Source of the DNA: Sambucus nigra
Lineage: Eukaryota; Streptophyta; Magnoliopsida; Dipsacales; Adoxaceae
NCBI GenBank assembly: GCA_949130495.1
Contig: OX422214.1
Span: forward strand, 3,084,046 to 3,148,045
Length of the DNA: 64,000 nucleotides
Reading direction: 5' to 3'
Within the stretch, counting starts at the first letter, position 1, and each line of letters starts with the position of its first letter. The translations under genes were made by a program, and so were the position numbers. A model generated the notes under the pieces. The model saw only the letters and a program-made list of their open reading frames with translations, was not told the DNA's origin and made no database searches. Of this stretch, positions 20,961-32,408 are shown one piece after another.

Positions 20961-22966
20961 ATGGCACCGGAGATGACACCACCACCTCTTCCTCCACCGA
21001 ATAGTGGGGTAGGATCCAGTTCGAGTCAACCACCACCTCAGTCTGAGATGGCTGATGTGGAGGCCTCCTTAAAGTCTCTGGAATCAAGCCAGCGGATTAT
21101 GCAAGAGCAATTCATAGCTCTTAGCCAGAACGTACTAAGACCTCTAGGAGTCTCACCGGAGATGATTACTCTGACAGTAGCTCTAGGTCCGCATGAGTCC
21201 AGGGGACCACCCCAGGTGCAACGTAAAGACTTGCCACCTCCATAGCGGCGGAGGGATGCTGCTGACCCCCAACATCTACACCTGGGGAGGAAAGGAAACC
21301 CTTGCCCGGAAGACAGATACGATGATCTGGAAGTGGAAGAGGCACCTATAGAGTGATGGGAGCCGTATGAGGTCTCCAATAATACTGTGAGACCTATCCC
21401 GAAAAGTAGAGGGAAGCGTGGAAGGAAAAATCCTGACGATCGCCCAAGAGGAGCTGCTTTCGACCGTCAGAGCAGAGGGTTAGCCTTTGAGAGGTTGGGC
21501 CCAATAAATGACCTGCGAGAAAAATTGTCCCGATCAAGAAGTGTTGCGAGGTCAGGAAGGGAAGCCGTAGATGGCCGACCCGATGGGGGCTGACACCACG
21601 GACGAGACGACGGTCAGGGAGAAGTAAACATCCGACACAGACCTGCCGCAGCAGAACCCTCTGTTCACTTCAAAGAGGCGGTGGGGGATAACATCGGCCA
21701 GGCCGACCCTAAGAGGCCATGGAATGACTCGATCCAAAGGCTGGAAGATGAAATTGGCGACATCCTAAAGAGTCGGGACCCTCTTCAAAGAGGATACTCC
21801 ATAGGCTCACCATTTATGGCGAAGATAGTCAACTTGCCAACGCCATCCAAGTTTAAGCCACATATGGTCACCCCAAGTTATGAAGGGAGTACCAACCCTA
21901 TCCATCATATTGAGATGTACCAATCAATAACAGGCAAATACTCTATCTTAGATGAGATGAGGTGTTGTGCCTCTGGCACTCTAACTGGGGCGGCACTTGT
22001 TTGGTATATGTCTCTCCTAAAGAACTCCATTGAAAACTTTAAGAAGTTAGCAGACCGATTTATCCATAACTTTTTCTATGGAGTGAGGCCACAACAGAAG
22101 ACCACACACATGCTTTATGTTAAGTAGGGGACGAACGAGAGTCTGAGAGACTACATAGCAAGATTTAACAATGAAAAGCTAGAGGTCGAAGACTATAGGG
22201 GATTATAGCCATGATAGCCCTCATTGGAGGTCTCCAGAAGGGGAACCTTCTATGAAAGCTTGCTGAAGACCCTCCAAGAATGATGGATGAATTGCTATCA
22301 ACAGCAGGAAATATGATGAACACCGAAGAGGCGATGGCAGAAAAATACGAAGACGAAAAAGGAGGCACCAGTGGGGGCAAGTACCAGGAAAAGAATAAAC
22401 AGGGGAAGAAGAGATCTATAGATGACAAATTCTTTGATTACACCCCTCTGACGGTCAGTTGCGAGCATATCCTAAATGAGATAAAAAGTGACCGATCCTT
22501 GAAGTGGCCTGAGAAGCTAAGGGTAGCCCCCCACAAGAGGAACAAGAATCTGTGGTGTGAATTTCACCAAGATCATGGCCATGTCACCGACAATTATTTT
22601 TCTCTGAAAGATGAAATCGATAAAATGCTAAAAGAAGGGAAGCTTAGGAAGTACATAGACAAAGGTGCCTTCAAGTGGGACCGAGGGGACGACCACAAGA
22701 AGAAGAGAGGTGATGCATGTGGAGAAGATCCTCTAAAAAGAAGGGACGACCCTTCGAATGATGAGGAAGACCCCGACCTCCCACTGAGAGATGACCACGG
22801 ACCTGTAAAGAGACTTAATATGATCTCACTCGGTGTGGGGATGATATTCGGGGGACTGGAAGGAGGAGGGTCAGAGGTCGCAGATAGGAAGGCCCATGTA
22901 GCTGAAGCCAATGCAGTTACAAAAGCTGTACACTCAACCTCTATTGAAGCAAAGTCATAAAAGAGT
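20961..22966 (+). pseudogene. Tat2 gag
   Basis: Start at MAPEMTPPPLPPP (20961). One frame runs to 22127 with stops at 21243, 21354 and 21591, then shifts between 22127 and 22280. Blocks: PFMAKIVNLPTPSKFKPHMV, HHIEMYQSITGKYSILDEM, SGTLTGAALVWYMSLL, IHNFFYGVRPQQ, ARFNNEKLEVEDY, PPRMMDELLSTAGNMMN, and WCEFHQDHGHVTDNYFSLK, where the last Cys of the knuckle is Tyr. The Pro-rich N-terminus and Arg/Asp-rich C-terminus are as in the family. Confidence 0.85.
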
Positions 22967-23036
22967 AAGAAGGTTGATTTGGATACTCTGATAGTGGGGT
23001 TATCAAGAATGGACTTCAAAGTCCTATATAGCCCCA

Positions 23037-23668
23037 CATAATGACCCTCTCGTCATCACTACCAGGGTGCACGAATGTGAGGTGCCAAGGATTTTAGTAA
23101 ATGGGGGTAGCTCTGCAGATGTGATGTTTTGGCCGTGCTTCAAAGCCTTAGGCCTCAGCCGTGCTAGGCTCGCTCCCAACCATCACCCATTGATTGGGTT
23201 TATTAGGGAAAAGGTTCATCCTCTAGGAGTGTATGAGGCCGATGTCAGTATGGGGGACGATTGGCCGAGATGGCTTACCAAGAAGGTCAACTTCTTTATG
23301 ATGGATGGACATGTCTTCTCAGCCTACAACATTATACTAGGGTGAGTTGCCCCCAGGGGTTTGAGGCTGTGCCATCTACGGTTCATCAGATTATCAAATT
23401 TCTGACCCCTTACGGGGTAAGGGAAGTTCAGGGAGACCAGACGACAGCACAGGAATGTTACTTAAAATCCGCCGAAGAAAGAGAGGTGCACAAGAAGGCA
23501 ACAACCACTTATAATATTGATACCCTCGACCCCAGGGACGAGACGAAGCTGGAGAAAGGATAAGCCACGAAAGAGGTAGAATCCATCATCCTCAATGAGG
23601 ATGAACCGAAAAAAACCATCCAAGTCGGCAAAACTCTAAAGCCAGACATCAAAGAATACCTCATCAAG
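23037..23668 (+). pseudogene. Tat2 protease with a lost catalytic Asp
   Basis: RILVNGGSSADVMF replaces the VDxGSS active site of the lineage: Asp has become Asn. PLIGFIREKVHPLGVYEADV follows, then a frameshift near 23340. The following stretch includes DTLDPRDETKLEKG and ILNEDEPKKTIQVGK, the usual linker to RT. Confidence 0.8.
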
Positions 23669-24598
23669 ATGTTAAGGAGAAGACAAAATGTCTTTGCCTG
23701 GAGTCATGTAGATATGCTGGGGATCGACCCCAAAATCATGTGCTACAAGCTCAATGTGGTAGAGGGTGCAAAGCCAACAAAGCAGAAGAGGAGAATTTAT
23801 TCTCGAGAAAAGTATGAGGTCATAAGGGACAAGGTCAAAAATTTAGAAGATGCTGGGTTTATCAGGGAGTTCATCTACCCCGAATGGCTATCCAATGCAG
23901 TTATAGTACTCAAAGCCAATGGGAAATGGAGGATGTGTGTAGACTTCACCGACCTCAACAAACATTATCCTTAAGACAGTTTCCCTCTCCCCCACATTGA
24001 TCAGATGGTAGACACTACCGTAGGCCATGAGCTGATGAGCTTCATGGATGCCTATTTAGGTTACAACCAGATCTTCATGAGCCCCGATGTCTCAGAAAAA
24101 TGGCCTTCATTACCGACAAGGGGACGTATTGTTACAGGGTCATGCCCTTTGGCCTAAAGAATACGGGGGCAACGTATCAACACCCTGTGAATAAAATGTC
24201 CGAAGACCAAATAGGGAAGTCTATGGAGGTCTATGCAGATGACATGTTGACCAAGAGTTTAAAGGTCAAGGATCATGTGTCCGACCTCAAAAAGACCTTT
24301 GACATGATGGATAAGTACAGGATGAAGCTCAACCCGACCAAATGTGTCTTTGGGGTCGGAGCACAGAAATTCTTAGGGTTTATCATCAATCAAAGTCCCT
24401 AATAGAAATAAAGACCCCCAGGACCATTAAGGACGTTCAGAGGCTTACAGGGTGTGTGTCTACTTTGAATAGGTTCGTGTCCAGAGCCACAGATAAGTGT
24501 TTATCGTTCTTTAAAATCTTAGAAAGGACCTTGAATGGAATGAAGAGTGTGACCAAGGTTTCAAAGAATTAAAGTCATACCTAGGGTCTCCCTTGCTG
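23669..24598 (+). pseudogene. Tat2 reverse transcriptase
   Basis: FAWSHVDMLGIDPKIMCYKL, EKYEVIRDKVKNLEDAGFI, WRMCVDFTDLNKHYP, then a stop, SFPLPHIDQMVD, SFMDAYLGYNQIFM, a frameshift, YRVMPFGLKNTGATYQHPVN, catalytic EVYADDMLTKS (Ala where Tat1 has Val, both Asp kept), KLNPTKCVFGV and FLGFIINQS, then another shift into DVQRLTGCVSTLNRFVSRAT. Confidence 0.88.
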
Positions 24599-25245
24599 TT
24601 GTCATGGCCAATGCAGGGTGAACGACTTCATATGTACCTAGCCATCTCAAAGTCAGCCATCAACGCAACAATTACCAAAGAAGAGAACGAGGTACAAAAG
24701 CCTATGAATTTCAACAGTAAATCACTCTAGGGGGCACAACAAAGATACCCAGAAATGGAGAAGTTATCCTATGCCTTGATCAATGCATCAAGAAAGATGA
24801 AGCCATACTTGCAGTCCCATACAAAGGTCATCCTCACTCACTCTCCACTCAGGCAGGTCTTGCACAAGCTAGAAAAATTAGGAAGGCTAATGGCATGGGC
24901 TATAGAGCTGGGAGAGTTCCTATGAATTTCAACAGTAAATCACTCTAGGGGGCACAACAAAGATACCCAGAAATGGAGAAGTTATCCTATGCCTTGATCA
25001 ATGCATCAAGAAAGATGAAGCCATACTTGCAGTCCCATACAAAGGTCATCCTCACTCACTCTCCACTCAGGCAGGTCTTGCACAAGCTAGAAAAATTAGG
25101 AAGGCTAATGGCATGGGCTATAGAGCTGGGAGAGTTTAACATTATGTATCAGCCTAGGATAGCCATTAAGAGGCAAGCATTAACAGATTTCGTGGCTAAA
25201 TTTACTTGGGAAGATGATGAAGCTGAAGATGAGAGCTTCGGGTAG
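24599..25245 (+). pseudogene. Tat2 first RNase H, partly duplicated
   Basis: LYLAISKSAINATITKEEN-type start near 24635-24690, then a 218-bp block that occurs twice in tandem and contains MEKLSYALINASRKMKPYL, ILTHSPLRQVLHKLEK and MAWAIEL. After the second copy the frame resumes with EFNIMYQPRIAIKRQALTDF. The catalytic-position residue before SPLR is His rather than Asp. Confidence 0.8.
24701..25136 (+). repeat. Perfect 218-bp tandem duplication in Tat2 pol
   Basis: 24701-24918 and 24919-25136 are identical by eye, each starting CCTATGAATTTC and ending CTGGGAGAGTT. 218 is not a multiple of three, so the duplication also shifts the frame. Confidence 0.93.
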
Positions 25246-25395
25246 ACAGATACCCAATAAGGCAGACTCGCTGACACACTCGCAGATAAGGCTGAGACAA
25301 GCACCACCAGAGAAAAGGTCACCGAAAATAAAGAGGGAAGATATATCTTTAGACAGGTGTCCCTCACCGAGGGAAATTTCTCTGAAGAATAGGCT

Positions 25396-25800
25396 ATGTG
25401 GAGCCTCTTCGTTGACGGGTCCTCCTGCGACAGCGAAAGTGGGGCCGGATTAATAGTATCAGTGCCTGATGGCACAGACATTGAGTATGCCCTGAGGTTC
25501 AACTTCAAAGCCTCCAACAACGAGTCTGAATATGAGGTCCTGATAGCAGGCCTCTGCTAGGCTAAGTCTCTTAGTGTCAGCCAGATCTTGGTCCATAGTG
25601 ATTTAAGGCTAGTAGTGAATCAGATACTAGGAGCCTACTAGGCTAAGGTCAAGAGAATGGACAAATACCTTGAAAGGGTGAAGTTACTATTGAAGATCTT
25701 TAGAGAAGTGAAATTGAAGAGGATACCCAGGCTTAATAATGGCCGAGCTGATGCACTTGCTAGGCTGGCCTCGGTAACTAGGACAGATATCAGGAGGACA
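25396..25800 (+). pseudogene. Tat2 second (archaeal-type) RNase H
   Basis: LFVDGSSCDSESGAGLIV, FKASNNESEYEVLIAGL and ILVHSDLRLVVNQILGAY carry the three acidic residues (D, E, D). NNGRADALARLASVT closes the domain. Two TAG stops interrupt it (25558-25560, 25639-25641). This intact motif set is the reference against which the Tat1 deletion is recognised. Confidence 0.87.
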
Positions 25801-27107
25801 GTCCCAGTGGAAATTTTGCTTCGACTAATGATTGAAGATGCAGAGGAAACACTTGGCAGTTGCTTAAAAATGAGCAGGGAAGCTTCATGGATGGACCCTA
25901 TAATCAGATACATTAAAGAGGGGGAGATGCCAGAAGCAAGCCAAGAAAGGAAGAAGTTGAGATACAGAGTTGCAAAATTCACTGCCATCGGAGACACCTT
26001 GTACAAAAAAGGGTTTTTGTTCCCCTTACTTAGATGTGTGCACCCGTCTGAGGTCCCCCACATCTTGCAAGACGTGCACGAGGGGTCATGTTCGACCCAC
26101 ATTGGGGGAAGGTCTTTAGCAAAGAGGGTAGTAACCTAGGGGTATTGGTGGCCAACCTTAGGGAAAAATGCCACGACATATGTAAAAACGTGTGATAAAT
26201 GTCAAAGATTTGCCACCATCCCTCACCAGCCCCATTAGCTTCTTACCTCCATCACTTCCCCATGGTCATTCGCAGTATGGCGAATCGACCTAGTAGGACC
26301 CTTGCCTAAGGACGTCAATAACTACTAATACCTGATCATCGTAATTGACTATTTCTCAAAATGGGTAGAGGCGGAGCCGATGGTCATGATTACCGAGCAG
26401 AAGACCTTCAAGTTCATCTGGAAAAGTATTATATGTATATATGGTCTCCCCAACACCCTCATCTCAGATAACGGGACTCAATTCAAGAATACATCTCTGG
26501 GGAAGTACTATGAAAGGGTGAGTATCAAATAATTCTTCTCTACCCCAGGTCGGCCTCAGGCTAATAGGAAAACAAAAGTTACAAATAGGACAATACTAGA
26601 CGGAATCAAGAAGAAACTCGAGGAGGCAAAAGGAAGATGGTTTGAGGAGTTATATGATGTATTGTGGGCCTATAGGACGACGGTAAACCCCTCTACTGGG
26701 GAAACCCCGTTCATGCTGGCATATGGATCAGAAGCCGTCATCCCCACTGAGATTCGGTTTCCTACTCACAGGGTCCAAATTTATGACCACCAGGGAAATA
26801 TGAAAGAAAGGAGACTTGACTTAGACCTAATCTAGGAAAGGAGGGAGGACGCCGAGATCAGGCAAGATGCCTACCAATAGAGGACTGCTAGGTTTTACAA
26901 CTAGAGGATGAAGCAAAGGCCAATCGTAGTGGGGGACTTAGTCCTCAAAAAGACATGGAAAAGCCTAACAAGCTCCACCCAAATTGGCACGACCCATATA
27001 GGGTCATTAATGAAGTTGTTCGTGGAATTTATAAACTAGAAAACCTAGAAGGGGAACCCTTTTCCAACCCCCGGAATGCAGATCATTTGAATAAATACTA
27101 TCAATAA
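25801..27107 (+). pseudogene. Tat2 integrase
   Basis: One main frame with many stops, mostly TAG. Blocks: WMDPIIRYIKEGEMPEA, HPSEVPHILQDVHEGSC, CDKCQRFATI, WRIDLVGPLP, YFSKWVEAEPM, LISDNGTQF, TKVTNRTILDGIKKK, VLWAYRTTVNPSTGETPF and YGSEAVIPTEIRFPTHRV. The first two catalytic Asp are present; the Glu position reads Lys (TKVTN against TEVTN in Tat1). The last stretch (GDLVLKK to NADHLNKYYQ) is frameshifted and ends at 27107. Confidence 0.87.
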
Positions 27108-27135
27108 TGTTGTAATGTCCTATCGGACCACAGTT

Positions 27136-27348
27136 TGTAACAACCCGCGTAATTTTGGGCTATTTTAATTAATTTCTGGAAAATGGAGGAAAACAAAGTT
27201 TTGGATAAAATTATTTTTAATTCTCAAATATGTTGGTTATTATTTTTAAAGGCGAGAATTTCAAACGTTTTCGAAATCGGAGTTATAACGGATTTTAAAA
27301 TGATTTTTAAATGTTTTTAACTCTTGGAGTTGTTTTGACTTCCAACAA
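27136..27348 (+). repeat. Truncated LTR start of another Ty3/gypsy element
   Basis: TGTAACAACCCGCGTAATTT is a typical plant gypsy LTR start. The AT-rich sequence runs 213 bp and then changes abruptly at ACACGCC into the middle of the element C LTR. No second copy is in the window, so this is a stump of a plus-oriented LTR. Confidence 0.5.
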
Positions 27349-29321
27349 CACGCCCGAATAAGTAAATGATCCTATCTTGAGTACAAAAGATAGAAGCGTC
27401 TATAACGAATATCCTACAACATTCGCAAAATGCTATAGCTCTAGGACAACTGGAATGGAGAGGTCAATACGAGTGTCCTTACGAAGGAGCACCTGGACGA
27501 ATAATAAATTCATGAAAAACAAAGAGATATAGAAGGGTCAGGGCCCGGTTTGATAGGATCACCATGTGAATAAAATGCATGATAGTTATGAATATCTAAT
27601 CATCATCATGAACTAAACTTTCTCTCAGAATTAATCATAAAGTTTCTCACCTCTCATTCTAAAAGCACAACCTAGCGCAATATCAATGACAATGCTCAAT
27701 CTTCATATATGCATGGGAGAAATCATCTACTTTCACTCAATGAGATTTCATTTCAGTTTTTCACAATTTAAATGCATAGGTCTTTTTTCTCTTTAGGAAA
27801 TATATTTAAAGAAATTTATTTCTCAAAGTGCTTCACCAATACAGTTCTATACCATTTAACTTTATAGTTCCCTTTTCTCTCTGGGAAACATATTGAAAGC
27901 AGTTTATCTCACAAAATGCTTTACCATCATTACAAATCCCACTTTATTTAGAATAGTTATAAACACATATATATAATGATTCTAAGACTGTCCTTCCTAG
28001 TTTCCACACTGAACGAACCCCTAAATGGTTATCATCTTCCAGGGCCTATCGCACAAGTCAACCTGGGCATCCTACATCGCGTGATGTAGGGAAGCGGCCA
28101 TATACCTTAGACAATGAGTCATAACCACACCCGGAATTACCCCACTGCGAACGATAATCACACAATATAATAATTGATCCTATGGCCGAGTATTATATTC
28201 GCCCTGCATTCACTAGCCAGGGGACTTCACCTCATACACATAACTTCCCCTATGGTAGAGATTTAGAGAGGTGTGTATATGCAAATTATTATTTACAAAA
28301 TTATTTTCCCATTTGAAAATATTCACTTTTTACATTCTCAAAACCATTTATACTTAACTATTAAGTACCAATTTTAAAATAAGCATTTCTTATTCTCGAA
28401 TTCATATTTTATTAATGACCTAGGAACCGAAGTGCCATTATCCTCATACTAGTCTCCAACAGTCCAAAGTCATACCATAATTCATCAAAAGTAATTTCCC
28501 TCAATACTAGTCTCCCAAAAGTCCCAAACATTACCATTCTACTTTTCGTTAGTTCTAGGCTAACTTCCTATATCAAACGAAACATTAACCCCTATGAACC
28601 AACCCTTGGGATAAGCCCAATTAACCCCATGCTAACCTAGGATATTTGTCTCCCGAAAATAAACCTCTAATACTCTTTATTACTTCTCAAGAGAAGGTTC
28701 CTAAGCCTTGAACCTAAAAGAAAAGGACTAAAAACAAAGCTAGAAAAATCCTACAAAATAGCAGGGTTTCCGAATCGATTCGCCTAGGGCTGAATCGATT
28801 CGCCCATGAATGCGAATCAATTCCCCCAAAAACGAATCTCTTCGGCGAGGAAAATCAACCTATTGTCTCAGCCCGAATCGATTCGGCCTTAACCCAAATC
28901 GATTCGGTTCCTCGGACCTGTATCCACCCCGACTAGCGAATCGATTCACTGATGAGGGCGAATCGATTCACCCTGTTAGAATTGCCCAAAAATGACTTCA
29001 GGTTATATGAACCCTAAAATCCCCCAAACCCAAATCTTCCATCTCCTTCAACCCCGACAACTAATAATCCAACCAAATTATTTATACACAACTACTAACT
29101 AGTAAATTCATCTCAAATCATATTTAATTAATCCCCAAAAACCCAATAATGGATAAAACTCCAAAAACACAACCATATATGAAATTTATTCACATTAAAT
29201 TATACACTAGCAAGTTAGAAACTTGCCTCAAGTTTGTAGTCTCGGGTTCTCTTCCCGTAGCAACGATTTTCCAGCTCCAATCTTTATTTCTCTCTTTTCT
29301 CCCATTTTCTCCCAAGTTCTC
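27349..29321 (-). repeat. Element C 3' LTR, first piece
   Basis: Aligns base for base with 42757-44735, for example AGAAGCGTCTATAACGAATA and GGCCTATCGCACAAG in both. It stops at 29321, where element D enters, and resumes at 39306. Reads as non-coding. Confidence 0.88.
28771..28972. repeat. AATCGATT palindrome array in the element C 3' LTR
   Basis: Variants of CGAATCGATTCG occur about eight times in 200 bp with irregular spacing of about 20-45 bp; six keep the AATCGATT core. Confidence 0.85.
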
Positions 29322-30282
29322 TGTGACACCCCGCCCAATTAAATATATGGTTATCAGTCATCTACCAATTCAAAACCGGATATTCAGTTCCTTCATTCTT
29401 CGCATCACTATCCAAAAACTTTTTAACATATTAATCACCTAATATAAAATTAAGCTAGGTGCCAAAACATTTCCAATTTAGTAAAACCAAGTAAATCCAT
29501 TTCAATTAAATTTAAAAATATAAACCATTCACCACACATAGGAATGTAATAAATACTGAACAAGAATCAAATACTTAACGAAATAAGATTGAGTAAAAAC
29601 TCACAGTTCAAAACTCCAAACCATGAACTAAACTGAATACAATAACTCTGATGAAAGAACTAGAAGTGGGTGACATATGCCCTAAACAAGAAGTCTAGAT
29701 GAAACTGAATGGAAAGGATAGATGCGCCTACTGTAAAGACCTACAGCTTCCACAACAGCTGCAGCACGTCAAGCAATCCAAATCTCTAAATCCGATACTC
29801 CTGTGGCTGAGCACCTGATATAATACATACATATTGAAAAAGAGAGAATAGATACAAGAAACGGGACAGAGCCCTATGTGTAAAAATGATTTAGCAAGTA
29901 TTTAAAACTGGTTCTTAAAACAAGTCTTATACGCATGTTAGTTATCGAACTCTCACATGAGTTTCTCACCTCTCGTCTATTGTGCACGTCTAACGTACAT
30001 CTAATCTCCCCCTAGTTATACCACCCAGTCTAACTAGTCAGAAACCATACTAATACAAACTATGCTCACTAGTAGTATTCCCGTATCGCCCATACAATAC
30101 GCTATTCAGATAGTTTATCTCACATACTAAATTTCAATATTCACCGTTTCAATGGTTAATCTTTTATTCCCTAAGATTATTTTACTTCTCATTTTCATTT
30201 TATCTACTAGTCTCACAAAGTATAAAGTTACCCAAGTACACTCATACATATATATAGTCTCATCATCCCTATATATATACAC

Positions 30283-30803
30283 TAATCCTGCACTTTTAGG
30301 TTAAGACCACTTGGTGCACAGTAATGATTATTATTATTACCATGTCTACTAATTTCACATAGTAGAAATATTCACAAGTATATATATATATATATACATA
30401 TAGTCACATCATCCCTATACATATACATATACTAATCCTGTATCCCCGGGCTAAGACCCATTAGTGCACCAATCCATAATATCATGCATCCCCGGGTTAG
30501 CACCCATTAATGCCCTTATCAATGATAATTCAACACCACCGGGTTATCAACCATTAGTGCGCCTAACAATAAATCTTGCATCCCCGGGTTAGCACCCATT
30601 AATGCACCTATCAATATTAATCCAGCACCCCCGGGTTATCACCCATTAGTGCGCCTAACAATAATCATCCTTGTACCGCCAGGTTATCACCCATTAGTAC
30701 ACTTAACAATAGAGTTTCTGCACCCCCAAGTTATCACTCATTAGTGCGCTTAACTATAAGGTTCTTGCACCCCTGGGTTATCACCCATTAGTGCTCTTAA
30801 CAA
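30283..30803. repeat. Minisatellite of about 45 bp in the element D 3' LTR
   Basis: About eight good units plus one degenerate one of the type GCACCCCCGGGTTATCACCC followed by ATTAGTGCGCCTAACAATA. CCCGGG sites recur. A degenerate outlying unit is at about 30283-30325. Confidence 0.88.
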
Positions 30804-31104
30804 TAATATCACATAATAGGCATACACACATCCTATTATAATTTATAGGTATTTCTCCAACCTACATATATACTCCTCATACGTATTTTAACCTCATTAC
30901 TGCATATAGTATAAATAATTAGATTACTATCTCTTTCTTAATCTCCAAAGTACATTCTCTCTATACCGAAACAACTAAAGTATTAATTCTCACATACTTT
31001 TCCCAAAATTCTTTCATATTTGAATTTACTATTTGGTAGTTTCTCTCACTCCAATAAACCGACAAACTCCAAACTGGACTCTAAGAAAATTCCTAGAAAT
31101 TCAC

Positions 31105-31243
31105 CCTATCGTTTGAACCAGAATGACATGTCGTTCGAATGACTTCCCATGTCATTCGAACCACTTCCACATGTCGTTCGAACCAGTTCGTACGAGATCC
31201 CCATCTCGTTTGAACCACTTCACATGAGATCGCGCGAGATTGG
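31105..31243. repeat. TTCGAA-centred array in the element D 3' LTR
   Basis: Repeats of the type ATGTCGTTCGAACCA about every 20-25 bp, then CTCGTTTGAACCACTT and a GATCGCGCGAGAT palindrome-like end. Confidence 0.8.
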
Positions 31244-32408
31244 ACTGTTCGTCTTCCTGCCCATATTTTCAGCATTTTTCACCATTTTTGAACCTAAAAA
31301 CCTCTAAGATTCAACACCCAACATCTCATCATCAATACCCATCAACACCTAACAGGTTATAAATCATTCCTAACCTCCTAGGATCATTAATTCGTCATAA
31401 ATCATCATAATTATATAAAATCCCCAAATCAATTCATATGAACCCTAGTTTCCAAAATTCCAATTAAAGAACCTAATCAACCCAGATTTGTTCATCAATA
31501 TATAATCAAATTCCATAATTCATCCTCTCCATTCATGACAAAATATTTACAGCTAATTACCCCAATCTCTAATCATCATTTATCCTCCAATTTTCACCCA
31601 ATTAACATGTAAATCAAGGACTGAATTAACCTACACTAACATGAGTATGATTATTGTTAAAGAAAGCAAGTAATAAACCCTTGCCTTGAATATGATGGTC
31701 TGATCCGCTGGTGACGTTGGTATATACGCGTTCCTATCTTTTCGATCTACGCATTGGTGGTCACAGTTGTGCAAGGTGAGGATGATTTGGCCCTTTTCTC
31801 TTGGAATTAGCTCTCCCTCACACCTACTATAGCCATTCTTAACTTTCTATAACTTGTTAACCCTAATGGACTTTCCTCGGCTGATATAATTACTCTTAAT
31901 TTTCGTCCATTAATTTAGCCCAAAAATACAATTTACCAAAATGCACTCTCGGGGTGCCGGTTAGGCCTAAAATTGCCTCGGGACCCAAACTAAACACCCG
32001 GGTATACTATTCTGACTATCTCGACCCTTCCGGACTGAACGAAGCAATCAAAATGTCCATACGAGTTACTAAAAATAAATTCTCTTTTTATTCCATTCAA
32101 TTAGTCCCGACACGACTCACATGCGTGCCAGACTTAAATTACGAAACTGTCGTATTTCTCACTTTCGACAATTTATCAAATATCATAATTCCATATTACA
32201 TATCACACAGTAATATTTAACAGTTCACAATAATAGGTATTAACCCTTGGCATGCTAGTTAATAATTATTTTAATCCGAATTCAATATAAATTAATTCTT
32301 CGCATTTTAATTTTATTAATCCAATAACAATAATTAATTGCATACTTATTCATATAATAATAATTAATCATATAATTATTTAAATCGTCAAAAATACGGG
32401 ATGTTACA

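Larger units (their letters stand above)
19872..27135 (+). mobile_element. Tat2: decayed Tat-lineage Ty3/gypsy element lacking its 3' end
   Basis: 5' LTR, primer site, gag, protease, RT, two RNases H and integrase in plus orientation, same architecture as Tat1 but a distinct subfamily. After the end of integrase (27107) only about 28 bp remain before an unrelated LTR start at 27136. Any antisense gene, polypurine tract and 3' LTR are missing. The coding region has at least five frame changes, many in-frame TAG stops and a 218-bp tandem duplication. Confidence 0.85.
29322..32408 (-). repeat. Element D 3' LTR
   Basis: Plus strand TGTGACACCCCGCCC to GGGATGTTACA. Followed by CTTCCCCCCTT, a polypurine tract (AAGGGGGGAAG) on the minus strand. 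Contains a minisatellite (30283-30803) and a TTCGAA array (31105-31243). Confidence 0.9.

Noticed and set aside
25638..26102. Minus-strand 154-aa frame
   Set aside because: Mirror of Tat2 RNase H and integrase, no motif.
30438..30803. CRISPR or tRNA array suggested by evenly spaced GGGTTATCACCC
   Set aside because: No spacers, no tRNA fold or CCA context, and duplicated exactly in the second LTR.
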